NCBI GenBank assembly: GCA_934045905.1
Contig: OW203767.1
Location: 14,015,073 to 14,079,072, forward strand
From: Leuctra nigra
Lineage: Eukaryota > Arthropoda > Insecta > Plecoptera > Leuctridae
Length of the DNA: 64,000 nucleotides
Direction of reading: 5' to 3'
The translations under genes were made by a program, and so were the position numbers. The notes beneath the pieces are model-generated. The model searched no databases. It was given only the letters and a program-made list of their open reading frames with translations, and was not told where the DNA came from. This document shows positions 25,101 through 35,022 of the stretch, piece by piece. The stretch's first letter is position 1; the number at the start of each line of letters is the position of its first letter.

Positions 25101-26309
25101 GCCTTTTGAACAACTTCAACACTCGGCTATACACAGAACCTTTTTCATTGGTTTCATTCATCGCCAGCTTTTGAGAGCAAAGAACCACCTCAAATTCTCG
25201 ATAAGCTTCCCAAAGAATGGCTCCTTTAGCGACGTGTAAACCCACAGCAGTCAAACCTCGGTCGAAGATAGAATACACTTTCTCGATTCCACCCTCCAAA
25301 GCCATGTCGCTAATGCTGAATTGTGCGTATTCTAACCATACATCAACCGCTGAAAGAAAAAGATAAAACGATTGGACTACCTAGATTCATGTAAGGGGCT
25401 GTGCATAAAGGACGTCACGCTTCAGGGGGGGAGGGGGGGTTCACCAGTATAGGACACAGTGTGACAGGGGGGAGGGGGGGTACTGGAGGCAGTAGGACGT
25501 CACGTTTTGATATTGATATTTTCAAGCATTTTAAATTTCAGTTGATACGTCGGGACCGATAATTTCGCTAAAAACGAGAAATTCTGATACATTTTACAGT
25601 CAAAAATATTCTATTTAAGGGGGGGTAGAGATAGATTTGTGACGTCCTTTTAGGGGGGGGGGGTCTCGAAAAGTGTGACACAGCGTGACAGGGGGGAGGG
25701 GGGGTGTCAAAATATCCCATTTTTAGCGTGACGTCCTTTATGCACAGCCCCTAACTGCTCCAATAGCATTAACTTTACAATCTTCATCTACCATACTTAC
25801 ACATATAATCTTGGACAGCCCTTTCAAACAGCTCTGATACTGCTTTTCTTTCTGCATCTGACGTTACAAGTTTGATTTCATCTTGAAGCCAAGTTAACCA
25901 GAGCTCGGGTGTAAGTGGAAAATTTTGACTCATTTTCTCGCGGGCTTTTCGAAGTCGTTCTAATTCGCCCATTCGCTTCAGTAACTTAATTAATTCGACG
26001 TAAGAGTCGTATTCAAACGGACTTTCTTCAACCTGGAGAACCAAAAACATTAAAAGATGACAAATGACAAAAAATTACAACCTACCTAGGTACAAGACAT
26101 TTTATGGTTAAAGAAGACGAACAGGAAAACAACTTTATATTATCTCTCACCTTCTTTTCCAGTAATGATGCTTGCTCCTCATTTTTAGTATCATCGTCTG
26201 AATCGTCATCTGAAGAACTATCGTCCTTCTCATTTTCCTCACTATCATCGTCTTTATCTGAAGTTTGTGTTATTTCCATACGTTCTTCTGCGTCCGAAAC
26301 AGCCGCCAT
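16114..26309 (-). CDS. SART3: SART3/Tip110 U4/U6 snRNP recycling factor
   Basis: Eleven exons read in frame: 26151-26309, 25801-26032, 24943-25349, 23859-24162, 22247-22420, 21257-21508, 20414-20802, 19748-19949, 18633-18857, 17327-17612 and 16114-16288, giving 934 aa (human SART3 is about 963). Residues 1-53 are acidic with Ser/Asp runs. About 54-510 are half-a-TPR (HAT) repeats, with phrases such as LWLTWLQDE, VWLEYAQFS and LWEAYREFE. About 510-640 is a charged linker with NQER repeats. RRM1 (about 685-760) has VFVSNL and SKGFGYVEF; RRM2 (about 776-850) has LFVKGL and SKGLAYVDF. The last 18 residues, with MSNQDFRQMLL, match the C-terminal LSm-binding motif. Known role of the family: re-annealing U4 and U6 snRNAs after splicing, in nucleus and Cajal bodies. 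RRM1 looks about five residues short at the exon 8/9 junction. Introns are full of MITEs. Confidence 0.95.
17061..17095. repeat. (ATTT)n microsatellite
   Basis: A short run of ATTT units inside the last SART3 intron. Confidence 0.6.
17654..18153. mobile_element. pogo/Tigger-like MITE in a SART3 intron
   Basis: 500 bases with inverted ends CAGTAAACCCTCGTTAATTC and AATAACGAGGGTTTACTG, flanked by TA on both sides (17652-17653, 18154-18155). CAGTA-type ends with a TA duplication are typical of the pogo/Tigger branch of Tc1/mariner. The interior repeats TTCGAATT phrases many times on both strands. No transposase frame. Confidence 0.88.
20565..20660 (-). repeat. coding tandem repeat in SART3 linker
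   Basis: Within SART3 exon 7, a 21-base unit repeats about five times and encodes seven residues of the form G-x-R-N-Q-E-R with x = S, G or A. The units are nearly identical at DNA level, which suggests recent expansion. They precede a lysine-rich stretch that could be a nuclear localisation signal. Confidence 0.8.
21714..21988 (-). repeat. tRNA-derived SINE copy
   Basis: Read on the minus strand, it starts with a tRNA-like head containing A-box-like TGAGTGGTAACGCTC and B-box GGGTTCGATTCC at tRNA-like spacing. It then passes through a conserved body and ends with a GCGACATTAAGCCCC tail. It lies in the intron between SART3 exons 5 and 6, on the same strand as the gene. Confidence 0.8.
22554..23097. 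mobile_element. putative MITE in a SART3 intron
   Basis: Ends are inverted with a few mismatches: GTTTAAGGTGGCTCATCCAA at the left against GTTTAACGTGGCTCAACCGA read backward from the right, over about 28 bases. A clean target duplication was not seen, so the superfamily is open. No coding frame. Confidence 0.6.
23302..23718. mobile_element. non-autonomous hAT element with ATTACC arrays
   Basis: 417 bases, ends TAGAGATGT and ACATCTCTA, flanked by a perfect eight-base duplication ATTCTTAC (23294-23301 and 23719-23726). Both subterminal zones are filled with ATTACCGGTAATATTACC-type repeats, which look like transposase-binding arrays. It lies in a SART3 intron, about 130 bases from exon 4. Confidence 0.93.
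24339..24927. mobile_element. non-autonomous hAT element beside a SART3 splice donor
   Basis: 589 bases with ends CAGGGTGCGAATTG and CAATTCGCACCCTG (one small offset at the right). It is flanked by ACTAAAGG (24331-24338) and ACTATAGG (24928-24935), an eight-base duplication with one mismatch. The interior has CCCC/GGGG tracts and a palindromic GGGCTATGCGCCCC core at 24762-24825 shared with the element at 12316. Its right duplication ends six bases from the donor GT of SART3 exon 3. Confidence 0.9.
25395..25751. mobile_element. PIF/Harbinger-like MITE
   Basis: 357 bases with about 28-base inverted ends starting GGGGCTGTGCATAAAGGACG, flanked by TAA at 25392-25394 and 25752-25754. The three-base TAA duplication supports PIF/Harbinger. 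The interior has GGGGGGAGGGGGGG tracts and repeats of the GTGACGTCCTTT phrase. It lies in the intron between SART3 exons 2 and 3, with its right end about 50 bases from exon 2. Confidence 0.92.
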
Positions 26310-26916
26310 CTTTACTCACTCGAATGATTGAAGTGAAGGTAGCAGCAAGCAGACAGTAGCAGCATAAAGCAAAATGCCCGCGTACATTTGAATGATAAAT
26401 GTATGTCATCGAATTGAATCGTACGTAACTCTTCAAGCGTAGCTTCATTCTTCAAGCATAGAATAAAAAAATTATAATGGCAAAATTCTTTATTCTATGC
26501 TTTAATCACAATCTTTGTAATTTGAATACTATTTCGTAATACATTTCTGTACTTTGGACACAGAGGCCCAAAGTCCACTCAATTTCCGCAAAGATTCTTG
26601 ATGCTCAAAAATCAGTATCTAATATTGTCTTCGTCCAATTTTATTTAAATAGAATAGGTACGTAAATGTAGACTGTAGTCTATTTGTATTTGATAGAGCT
26701 TGATTTCGTGATGTCCTCATTCCAAAAGTGAGCAACGCTAAAATCGCTTCTTCAATGTCATTGCATCAATAACTTGTTTACAAAATATCAAACTGAAAAT
26801 AAAATAAAAAAATCGTTATTATCAAGAATAAATTAGTCACACAGTTAAACTTGTACCTGTACTTTGTTATTGCTTATAGGAAACGAAATTAAACTCTATC
26901 AATCAACCATATTAAT

Positions 26917-27192
26917 TGGGGTTTAACGTCGCACTGTTCTGCAGCGAGGCTAATGGCGACGGATGAATGATTATGATGATGATTGGGAGATGATGGTGAA
27001 GAGTAGGTAAGGATGGTAGGTGGGAAGGAGGCGGTCGCGGCCTATTAGTAGGTTACCTTCCCGGCATGTGTTTCTCGACTGAGGGAATACCACGAAAAAA
27101 ACTCAGTCAGGAAGGACGGCCGCGGGAATCAAACTCGGGCCGCCGGAAAACAAGTTCAGAGCGTTACCACTCAGCCATTAACCTGTTCCTCT
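26917..27192 (-). repeat. tRNA-derived SINE copy
   Basis: On the minus strand it begins with GGCTGAGTGGTAACGCTC (A-box-like), followed by a B-box-like GAGTTTGATTCC. The body is shared with the copy at 21714, and it ends GCGACGTTAAACCCCAA. The tail resembles 3' ends of some LINE/SINE partners in arthropods and molluscs; the partner LINE is not identified here. Confidence 0.82.
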
Positions 27193-29690
27193 ACAGATTA
27201 TGGCAAAATTTCACATGTAATACGGGTATCCGGTTTATTCTGCCATAAACAATTTTTTAAACATTTTTTTCTGTTAATTAAACAAACAGTTGAATTCACA
27301 TTGTTGCTGTATAAAAAGTTGGAAAGAGATGAATGAGATGAAAGTATTAAGAGTGTTAAGTAGGCGATGGCGTTTTCAAATTGGTGGCTAACATTGCAAC
27401 TACTTGAACAACAATAAGTCGGTAAAGAAGCTGGGTATTTTCAATGAGTATTTTCAACATAATCGTGCTAGTTAAAAATACGAGATAAATATTTCTAGTG
27501 CAGTCACAAAATACGAGCAAACAACCTTAGTATCTTCAGTTAAGCACTCGTATAACTTAAGTGATGTCAGGAGGTCTGTATTTTATGTGCAGAATCTACC
27601 TCGTTTCGTTCCACTACGGAATATTTCAATGAAGCCAGACAACACAGCAGGTAGAATGATAAAGAACGTCAGGCACTTTAGCCCGGCGTCGCGGCGTCCA
27701 ATTAAACTCTCGCGACATATTTACGACGCCGCGGGACGCTCATAGTTCGATATTAGTTGATATAAATCAGTTTCTAAGACGCAGGAAACAATAACTGTGA
27801 GATTTATGCAGGGTTTGTGGGGAAGGATTTCAACCTAGGTGCATGGATTTTAGCTGAGATGTTATAACAGAGATGACTGTAAGATGTGTTAATCTTGGAT
27901 GGCGGTGTTAGAATGGTTTTTCGTGGTTACCCTGTCGAGAGGACCATTCTGGGAGTCGTTGGCATTTTAATTCTATGTATGGTGATTGACAAATTTGAAA
28001 GTAACTGTAGTACAGTACAGTATGATAAGATGATAGGAAAACGCTCTGTGTAACGCGTTGATAAGCGAGCCTTCCCATTGCATGCGAATTCGAAAGTTTC
28101 TGCTCCACAAATCTTGGAAGAGCCGAAACGAAATGCATCAACAAAGGAGCAGTTATAAAAACCCGACATTTCTTTCACGAAACTTGATAAATATATCCAA
28201 GATCGTATAAAATTTAAAACACACAGACTTTTAACGACAGATTACTCTGAAAATTTACAAAAACAACTAAAATGTTTGTCTATGGCCATGTAAAATTTGA
28301 AGTTAGTATGTCAAGCGTCCAGTTTAAATTAAAAAAAAAAAAAAATTATTTTCAACAACTTATCACGAGGCCACTTTAGTATGTGTGCAAAATTGCAGGA
28401 TGATTTTTTAAACGGGCTGGCGAAAGCGAGCCTTGAAAATGCATGACGGCCACAGCATCTCTCACTTTCTCAATTGTTTTGTTATTATCAACACGATTAT
28501 ATCATTTTATATTAAATAAACACTAACAACACTTTTATTATGTTTCAAATTCATAAACACATGTATTTCAGTGAAAATTCGAGTGAAATATCCACCAATC
28601 ATTTAATTTTAAACACTTTCTGACAGTTCTTCGCTATTGTTTACACCGGCCATCTTGGACATCGGCCTGGTGGATGAAAGTCCGCGGAACCAAGCTGAAC
28701 ATGCAGTCAGCGACCGGTCATATAGGAGGCAGTGAAATTGGACCACCGAGCGCCAATGAGTGGATGAGACGGTCGGCATACCCGCGAACACCCGGACGAA
28801 GACGTCTTATGAAGAATTTATCATTGACGATCGGAAGATCGGAAATACTACTCATTCCGAAAACATTAGTTTTCGAGCGGCAATTTTGAAATGTGGAACG
28901 ATCTTCAAAAACTGACGTTTCTAACTTGTCAAATCCAATATCAATATAACTTGTTTTATTAAAAACAACATTGTGTAAAAAAAATTGAAATGCAATATTG
29001 AGAGTACGTATACATTGAGACCCAGAAATGTCAAATTAACATTGAACTCATTTGAATGACAGCCCGCTTAAGGAACCTTCCCATAATTTGCCTCTCGAAA
29101 CTACGAAATAATTCAGTAGGTACTGGAGCCAACATTCTGTTTTATCGTGATTTGTTTTTGCACTTGGTTCCTGATTCTCTACAGAATCATAGAAACAATT
29201 GCGTCTTGGAACTGAGCTTTATGACTTTGAAGACTTGTTTATCACGAAAGTTCGATCATATCGGAGTTATGAAAGTTGCTCGGACATTTTGTGAGGTTAT
29301 GAAGCGATTAAATCACGCTGCTTTTCGCCAGGGAGTCATCGACAAACACCAAACACCAATCACAAGTGGCTTTATTGACCAACCACTCACGATTATTGCT
29401 CGCGGAGAAATAAGCCGGGTGTTATTCATCCGCAATCGAGGTTTATTGCGAAGTTAAGCCAAGTTTAATTGGGTTTACATTGCGGTTGTAAAATATTACA
29501 GTAGCTTTGGGGACAGTTGAGTGTATGGATGGAGATGCTTTATGGAAAATAATGTAATATAATAAAAATGATATTGCTAACACAGCGTTTGTATTAATCA
29601 ACAGACATGCATAAAAAGCCAGTAATACAACTAAATGTCTGATTGAGGAGAATATATTAAAATTAGGTTGGAGAATCATTCTGTGGCTGG

Positions 29691-30290
29691 CAGGAATAAC
29701 GGCTTAAGTACAAAAAACGGAATAATTAGATTTTTATATGTAAAATCTTTTTAAAAAATCAATGAATCCAATGGTGAAGTTAGATTTGAAAAATTGTTAT
29801 TAATAACAAATATAGATTGACGTAAGTTTAGCGTTTTTGTTATTTGTGAAAATTTTGTTCCTGGAAAAACGACTATAGTGCAGTTAAGCCACAGTCATCC
29901 ATGTCGTACATCATTACAAATTGCTATAATATCAGTGGCTTGAAAAACGACCTAAGTACTGCATTACAAATAATTGCTTTTTCAGTGGCAGGAAAAACAA
30001 CCTAAGTACACTTAAGCCATTCACAACACAGCGAACATACAAAGTTAATTTTAAAAAACCGTACAATTCTGGGCCTGGAAAAACGACTTAAGTACAATAA
30101 TTAGCTAATTAACGGGATTTAATTATTTTTAAAAATCCTGTTGCTAGCATTATTAATTATTATAATAACTTTCTGACAGTAATATTACAAAAATATTTGA
30201 TAATGTAGTAGCTACAATTCAAAATGTTGTTTTGGTCTCTACTAAAAAATCAGGTTTTTGTAGTTAAGCCGTTATTCCTGTCATTCATAT
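29691..30290. mobile_element. putative MITE with internal AACGACTTAAGTAC repeats
   Basis: Ends are inverted: CAGGAATAACGGCTTAAGTA at the left and, read backward from the right, CAGGAATAACGGCTTAACTA. Between them about four spaced copies of GGAAAAACGACYTAAGTAC occur (near 29868, 29939, 29990 and 30076). They look like internal copies of the terminal motif. No matching target duplication was seen. Confidence 0.65.
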
Positions 30291-30492
30291 CAACATACAA
30301 AATTTGATAGGTTATTTCTTTTCAGGAAATAAATTAATCCATACTAATGCAAGAAATTGATTGTATCACCTGTTACAATAAACACGGATTTATTTCATTC
30401 TTTGAAATGTACGTCCAGGAAATGCGAGCTAGAATTGCTCAATGAAGTCAAGTCGGTCGTTGGCTGGAGCTTTGTCCAGATGCTGGAGAAGT

Positions 30493-31941
30493 TTAATCGG
30501 GCATTGCCTGAAATAGAAACCAATAATCATTAGTGGATGTGGAAATTCAGATTTAATTTTGTACAACCACTGTGTAATTGCGTTGGTAAGTGAGCACTGG
30601 TGTGTGCAACACTTCGAACCGAAATACCAAAACACACTAAAACATGACAATTCGAGTTCTTGTAATATAACACAAATTATAAATTGAAATAATTAAAATG
30701 TCGTACTCGTATACAAAGTAAAACAATTGATACAAAGTAAAATATGATCCTTGTTGATGAATATTGACAGATATGCATAGTGTTTGAAGACTCTTCTCGT
30801 CTATAAGGATCTTACCGATACCGATATTCTAGGCATGTTCTTGTGCAGACATGACATCATTTTCATTCCGGTTTGGCACTTATCAGTTATTACAGAGTCA
30901 ACTGAAATCAAAGAGAGAACTATACTGATTACCGACACAAAATATATCTCTATAAACTATACATTATCATTACAGATTTTTATTCTAAAATGACTGTATT
31001 TTGTATTTCTTACTGTCTTCTTTGTCGCAGATTTCGTGAGCAGCGAGGACCATCTTCAACACCTCTGGATTGTTCGCTAACATCTTCTTGCACATGTCCA
31101 GAGTGTATTTCTGCTGGTAGACTCCATTCTTGAAGAAGCCGGCTTTCTCAAACATGCATCCGACAAAACACTGCAACAAGCATACAACATTGAAGGGTTT
31201 CACAAACCAACCTTTATGTAGGGATTAGAATAGGGAATCGTGTTTTTTTCACTCTAGGTAAATAAATTAGAAAAGCTCTCCTTTCACGCAGTTCTTTGTG
31301 TTAATGTTTATGTTTTGTTGAGTAAATTTCTTTATGTTCAATGTTAATTAACGATTTTTTTGAGCTGATAATTCTCTCGTTCTATATTCATTTTACTTTA
31401 CTTGTATTTCCTTTTTGTCCTTCTTGTTTTTCATTATATTGTGTGCACAATGACCACCGACTTCGTGAGTATTTTTTATTTTTCATATCTAGTGTTCCAC
31501 GAACAAGCTCACATGGCTTCGTGGTGTTTCTCTGTTCTTATAATTTAAATGTATACATGCTACTGAGCGTTAATAAAAAAAGTTTTACAGACCTTTCCCG
31601 GGTGTGTGATTGGCAGCTCTTGCCTCCTCAGCAACTCAATATCAGCTGCAAGCACATGACATTATATTGTTTGACATTGTAATAAGTGGGTATAAACATG
31701 TTGATGATCATGTCCGTGGTACTTACATGAAGGTGGCATTTCTTCAGCGATGCATGCATTGACCATTGCCATGTGATGTGCCGGGTCATTCTGGGAAGAA
31801 CAGAACATTTATAGAAGTATATCAGAACCAGAAGCTGTTAAAATGTGTATGACATTTCAATTTTACTGTAAGTTGTTGTTCACTTACTTGTGCCGATATG
31901 ATAGGTATGAGGGTAGCAACAATGATGGCAATCAACTGCAT
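30493..31941 (-). CDS. odorant-binding protein 1 of the array
   Basis: Six exons: 31888-31941, 31727-31790, 31593-31645, 31014-31170, 30816-30901 and 30493-30507; 142 aa. Exon 1 is an 18-residue signal peptide. The mature chain has the classical pattern C31-x26-C58-x3-C62-x42-C105-x12-C118-x8-C127, with an extra cysteine at 84. The family folds into a six-helix pocket with three disulfides and carries hydrophobic ligands in sensillum lymph or other extracellular fluid. The last exon encodes only A-M-P-D and the stop. Compared with its paralogues, exon 4 is three bases longer and exon 5 six bases longer because the donors have shifted in frame. A minus-strand AATAAA lies about 100 bases past the stop. 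The ligand cannot be inferred. Confidence 0.9.
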
Positions 31942-32895
31942 CTTCTTCACTTCTCACTTCGAGCCACAAGCTGTACGTTTCTTTACATAAAAACCGCTTG
32001 AGTTCCTAGTATTCGGTATCACCCACACTTCAATGTATTGTCTCCCAAGTACCATCTTTAGCAAGTAACTACCACGTTGATTACATGTTTCCAGTCAATA
32101 GTTATGAAAAAGACTAAAAAAAACAGCCAAGTCGACTCACTCACATGAAAATAGAACGCTCCGAAAACAAATGAAATAAATTAAATGAAATAAAAATAAT
32201 AAAAATAAAAATAAATTGTATCATCTGTAATGTAAATAAAAAGTACCATTATGTAGGTATCAGTTTATTTGCTTCCAAAGAAGTTGTTTATGTGTCTAGG
32301 TGTAGAACGACTTGGGCGAGTGATGCGACCGCCCACTAGTGACGTATAGAAGCAATGTCATGGTGTTTGACTGTCAATCATTGACATCATCTTCACGTTT
32401 GTGGCGTTTAAAGACGATGTTTCATAAGTTGTAGAGGACACTGCAAGGGATTCGGTAATGATAGGGTTCAGATTTCATTGCCATTTTCAAATATCATTTA
32501 TGAAACATGAATACGTACATAAACATAAATAGGGTGATTTATACATGGTGTTCTGCTAAATACCAAAAAACAAAAAGCCGTTTTCACCCAGTTTTACACG
32601 AAAGAAAAGAAGAAGTATTCCGGTTTAGTTATCTTTCCTCGCAATATCTTCCTGTTATAGCGTAGGTGTATATCGGAATACTTCCACAAAAATATTAAAT
32701 AAATTGATCATGTTTGCGCATAGAATGTTGGTTCACCACATTTTACATCAACATATTTATTTGATACTTTGACATGGTTTTAGCAGAGTTGTTTTAAGTT
32801 TAAAGGCTGAAGACGTGGCGAAGTATGGCTCAACCAACAGGCTCAACCAACAGTCGTTCCCTGGAGATCTGATCTGTACCTGATGTTGGAAGATA
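31942..32895. promoter_or_regulatory. upstream region of OBP1, shared with paralogues
   Basis: About 31999-32110 matches the proximal promoter block of the other four OBP genes (CCACACTTC, ACCA-TTTA, AACTAACTACC, TTGATTACATG phrases in order). About 32295-32500 matches 35370-35525 upstream of OBP2 almost phrase for phrase, including GACCGCCCACTAG, GCAATGTCATGGTGTTTG and GATTCGGTAATGATAGGGT. The TATA box is weaker here than in the other genes. Confidence 0.55.
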
Positions 32896-35022
32896 TTAAT
32901 CGGGCAGTGCCTGAAATAGAAAATAAAATATTCGTTCATTTAGGGCAAGTGTTTTTTCATTTGTGTATCATAGTAACTGATCCTTCCATATGTGTATGAA
33001 ACAGCTCCATCCTTAAAGCAAACACCGGTGTGATGACTTTCAATAGAACATTCTCTCAAGTCCTCTTAAAGTTCCCTAAGTGAGTCACAATGTAATTTGA
33101 ATTTGGGTAATTTCAATTTCTAGCCAATGAAATAGCAATATGAGTGAAACTCTGAAATTCTTTATGATTGAAATTGTTCAATTATGAACTGTCAATTTGT
33201 CAATTTGTTCAATTTGATTTTTTACCAAAGAAATAGCGATTTTGAAACTCTGAAATCTGATTTTCTTATGATTGAAATTGTTAAATTTGACTTATTAGTG
33301 TGATATGGACGTAACAGAAATCATGCGTACTGAACAATTTTGTGAATCTCTAAAAAATAACATGGAATTGATGAAAATGTTGGCCATCCATTCCAGGAGA
33401 AAGTGAAAAAAATAACCAATACTATTGAAGAGGAGGTAAAGTGTTGCGATGAATATTGGCGGATATTCACTTGTTTGAATTCACGGGGAACTTACCGAGA
33501 TTTTAGGAATGTTCTTGTGAAGGCACGCCATAATTTTCATTCCGCTTTGGCACTTATCAGTAATTACAGAGTCAACTGTAATCAAAGAGAAAACACCAAT
33601 TTATTACATGCACAAACAATCTCCAAAAACTATATAATTGACACACACTTGATAAAAACGAGAGTTAGAAAATAATATGCTGTGGTAGAATCTCGTCAGT
33701 CTGTCAAAATAACTGCGACAGTGAACATCCACATTCAAGTGGTCATTTCATATTTGGGACTAGATTGAGAGAAGAGAAGGAATATATTCGCATTCATTAA
33801 AATTAATTCCAAAATTACCTTCTTTGTCGCAGATTTCGTGAGCAGCGATGACTTTCTTCAGCAAATCTGGATGGCCAGATAGTATTTTCTTCATCATCTC
33901 CAGATTGTATTCTCGTTGGTAGACTCCATCCTTGAAAATCCCGGCTTTCTCGTACATGCAGCCGACAAAACACTGCAACAAGCATACAAGATTAATGCAG
34001 CTCTTCTTTGGACGGGAGCAAATTAATCCAAGTCCAGTGTTCGATTCTAAAATTCAAAGCGACAGCAAATCCGCTGGCAATGAGATTTTGCCATCAGCTT
34101 TATACGTATTGCTATTCCACCAGCAATCGAAAATAGTTGCAGAATCAGGACCGAACGATTAATCTGTACCTCTCAGAGGTAGAAGGACGGAAGTTCAATT
34201 TCTCGATTTTACTTGAACAATTTTAGAATGAAGTAATCAAGCCATATCAAGCCATATTTCAAGCCATATCAATTGCCATTTGAACAGTTATATTAAAGTA
34301 TTCTCGTACACAATAACTCAAATATGATTGGATGAAGGCAGATCTACTGGTCACCGCAAGAATCATTGAAACGGACTTCCGGTCTTCCACCGCTGAGGTA
34401 CACTCGGCCAAACAAAACTTGAACGTTGACCAAATTTGAATGACTGCTGGTCATATCCCATAACCAATCAAAGCTTGTTATTATCATTGAAATGTGAGGT
34501 CACCTACTAGAGTGAGACAATGAGATCGCTTAGACTGACTTCTGATGGTGCGATCTTACATTTATCAGCCTATCATATTTATTGAACGTTCAAGTTTTGT
34601 TTGGCCAAGTGTACATATATTAGTACATACCCTGCCTTGGTCGGTGGCTGGCATTTGTTGCGCCTTCAGCAACTCCATATCAGCTGCAAGACAAGACGAT
34701 CATAAACATTGTTCCGACATTGTAATGGTTCACTTGTGCAATGAAGAAACACGGGAACATTGACATGGTACTCACATGGAGGTGGCATTTCTTGAGCCAT
34801 GCACGCATGTACCATAGCCATGTGCTGAGCAGGATCATGCTGAGAAAAACAGAAAGTGATACACATCAATTTATTTTTACACTTGGTCCTAGATATCAGA
34901 AGTATAATAACATGGTTGCTCAAATGAGTGGGATATTATAATTTTTATAAGTATTGTTGACTTACTTGTGCCGATGTGACAGCTATTAGGGAAACAACAA
35001 CAGCGACAGCAAACAACTGCAT
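32896..35022 (-). CDS. odorant-binding protein 2 of the array
   Basis: Exons 34966-35022, 34776-34839, 34631-34683, 33819-33972, 33496-33575 and 32896-32910; 140 aa. The signal peptide is the 19-residue exon 1. All six cysteines are present with C2-x3-C3 (CFVGC) and C5-x8-C6 spacing; the accessory cysteine of the other members is a methionine here (LEMMKK). The final micro-exon encodes A-L-P-D and stop. It has a good TATA box, and AATAAA at 32756-32761 (minus). Intron 3 holds two adjoining MITEs. It is the nearest relative of OBP1, judging by shared exon 5 wording (VDSVITDKCQ) and a shared distal upstream block. Confidence 0.9.
34166..34401. mobile_element. GTAC-ended MITE in OBP2 intron 3
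   Basis: Ends read GTACCTCTCAGAGGTAGAAG at the left and, backward from the right, GTACCTCAGCGGTGGAAG. The same ends occur at 41341-41758, 56880-57108 and, split by other insertions, 48480-53155. No coding frame. Confidence 0.6.
34398..34614. mobile_element. second GTAC-ended MITE in OBP2 intron 3
   Basis: Inverted ends GTACACTCGGCCAAACAAAA and GTACACTTGGCCAAACAAAA extend through ACTTGAACGTT on both sides. It abuts the element at 34166 and shares its GTAC, which suggests insertion at the end of that element or a GTAC target preference. Confidence 0.75.

Larger units (their letters stand above)
26310..30492. other. gene-free region between SART3 and the OBP array
   Basis: The SART3 promoter must lie at the left edge (26310 onward, minus strand); no TATA box is evident. 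The rest holds a SINE (26917-27192), fragments of the dispersed GAAAACGCTC repeat near 28040-28450, a palindrome-ended element at 29691-30290, and the 3' flank of OBP1 with a minus-strand AATAAA at 30389-30394. Open frames at 28674-28889 and 29056-29457 show no domain or exon continuity. Confidence 0.55.

Noticed and set aside
29056..29457. A 133-codon open frame in the gap before the OBP array
   Set aside because: No domain motif, no codon-level similarity visible, no partner exons; length is within chance for the region.
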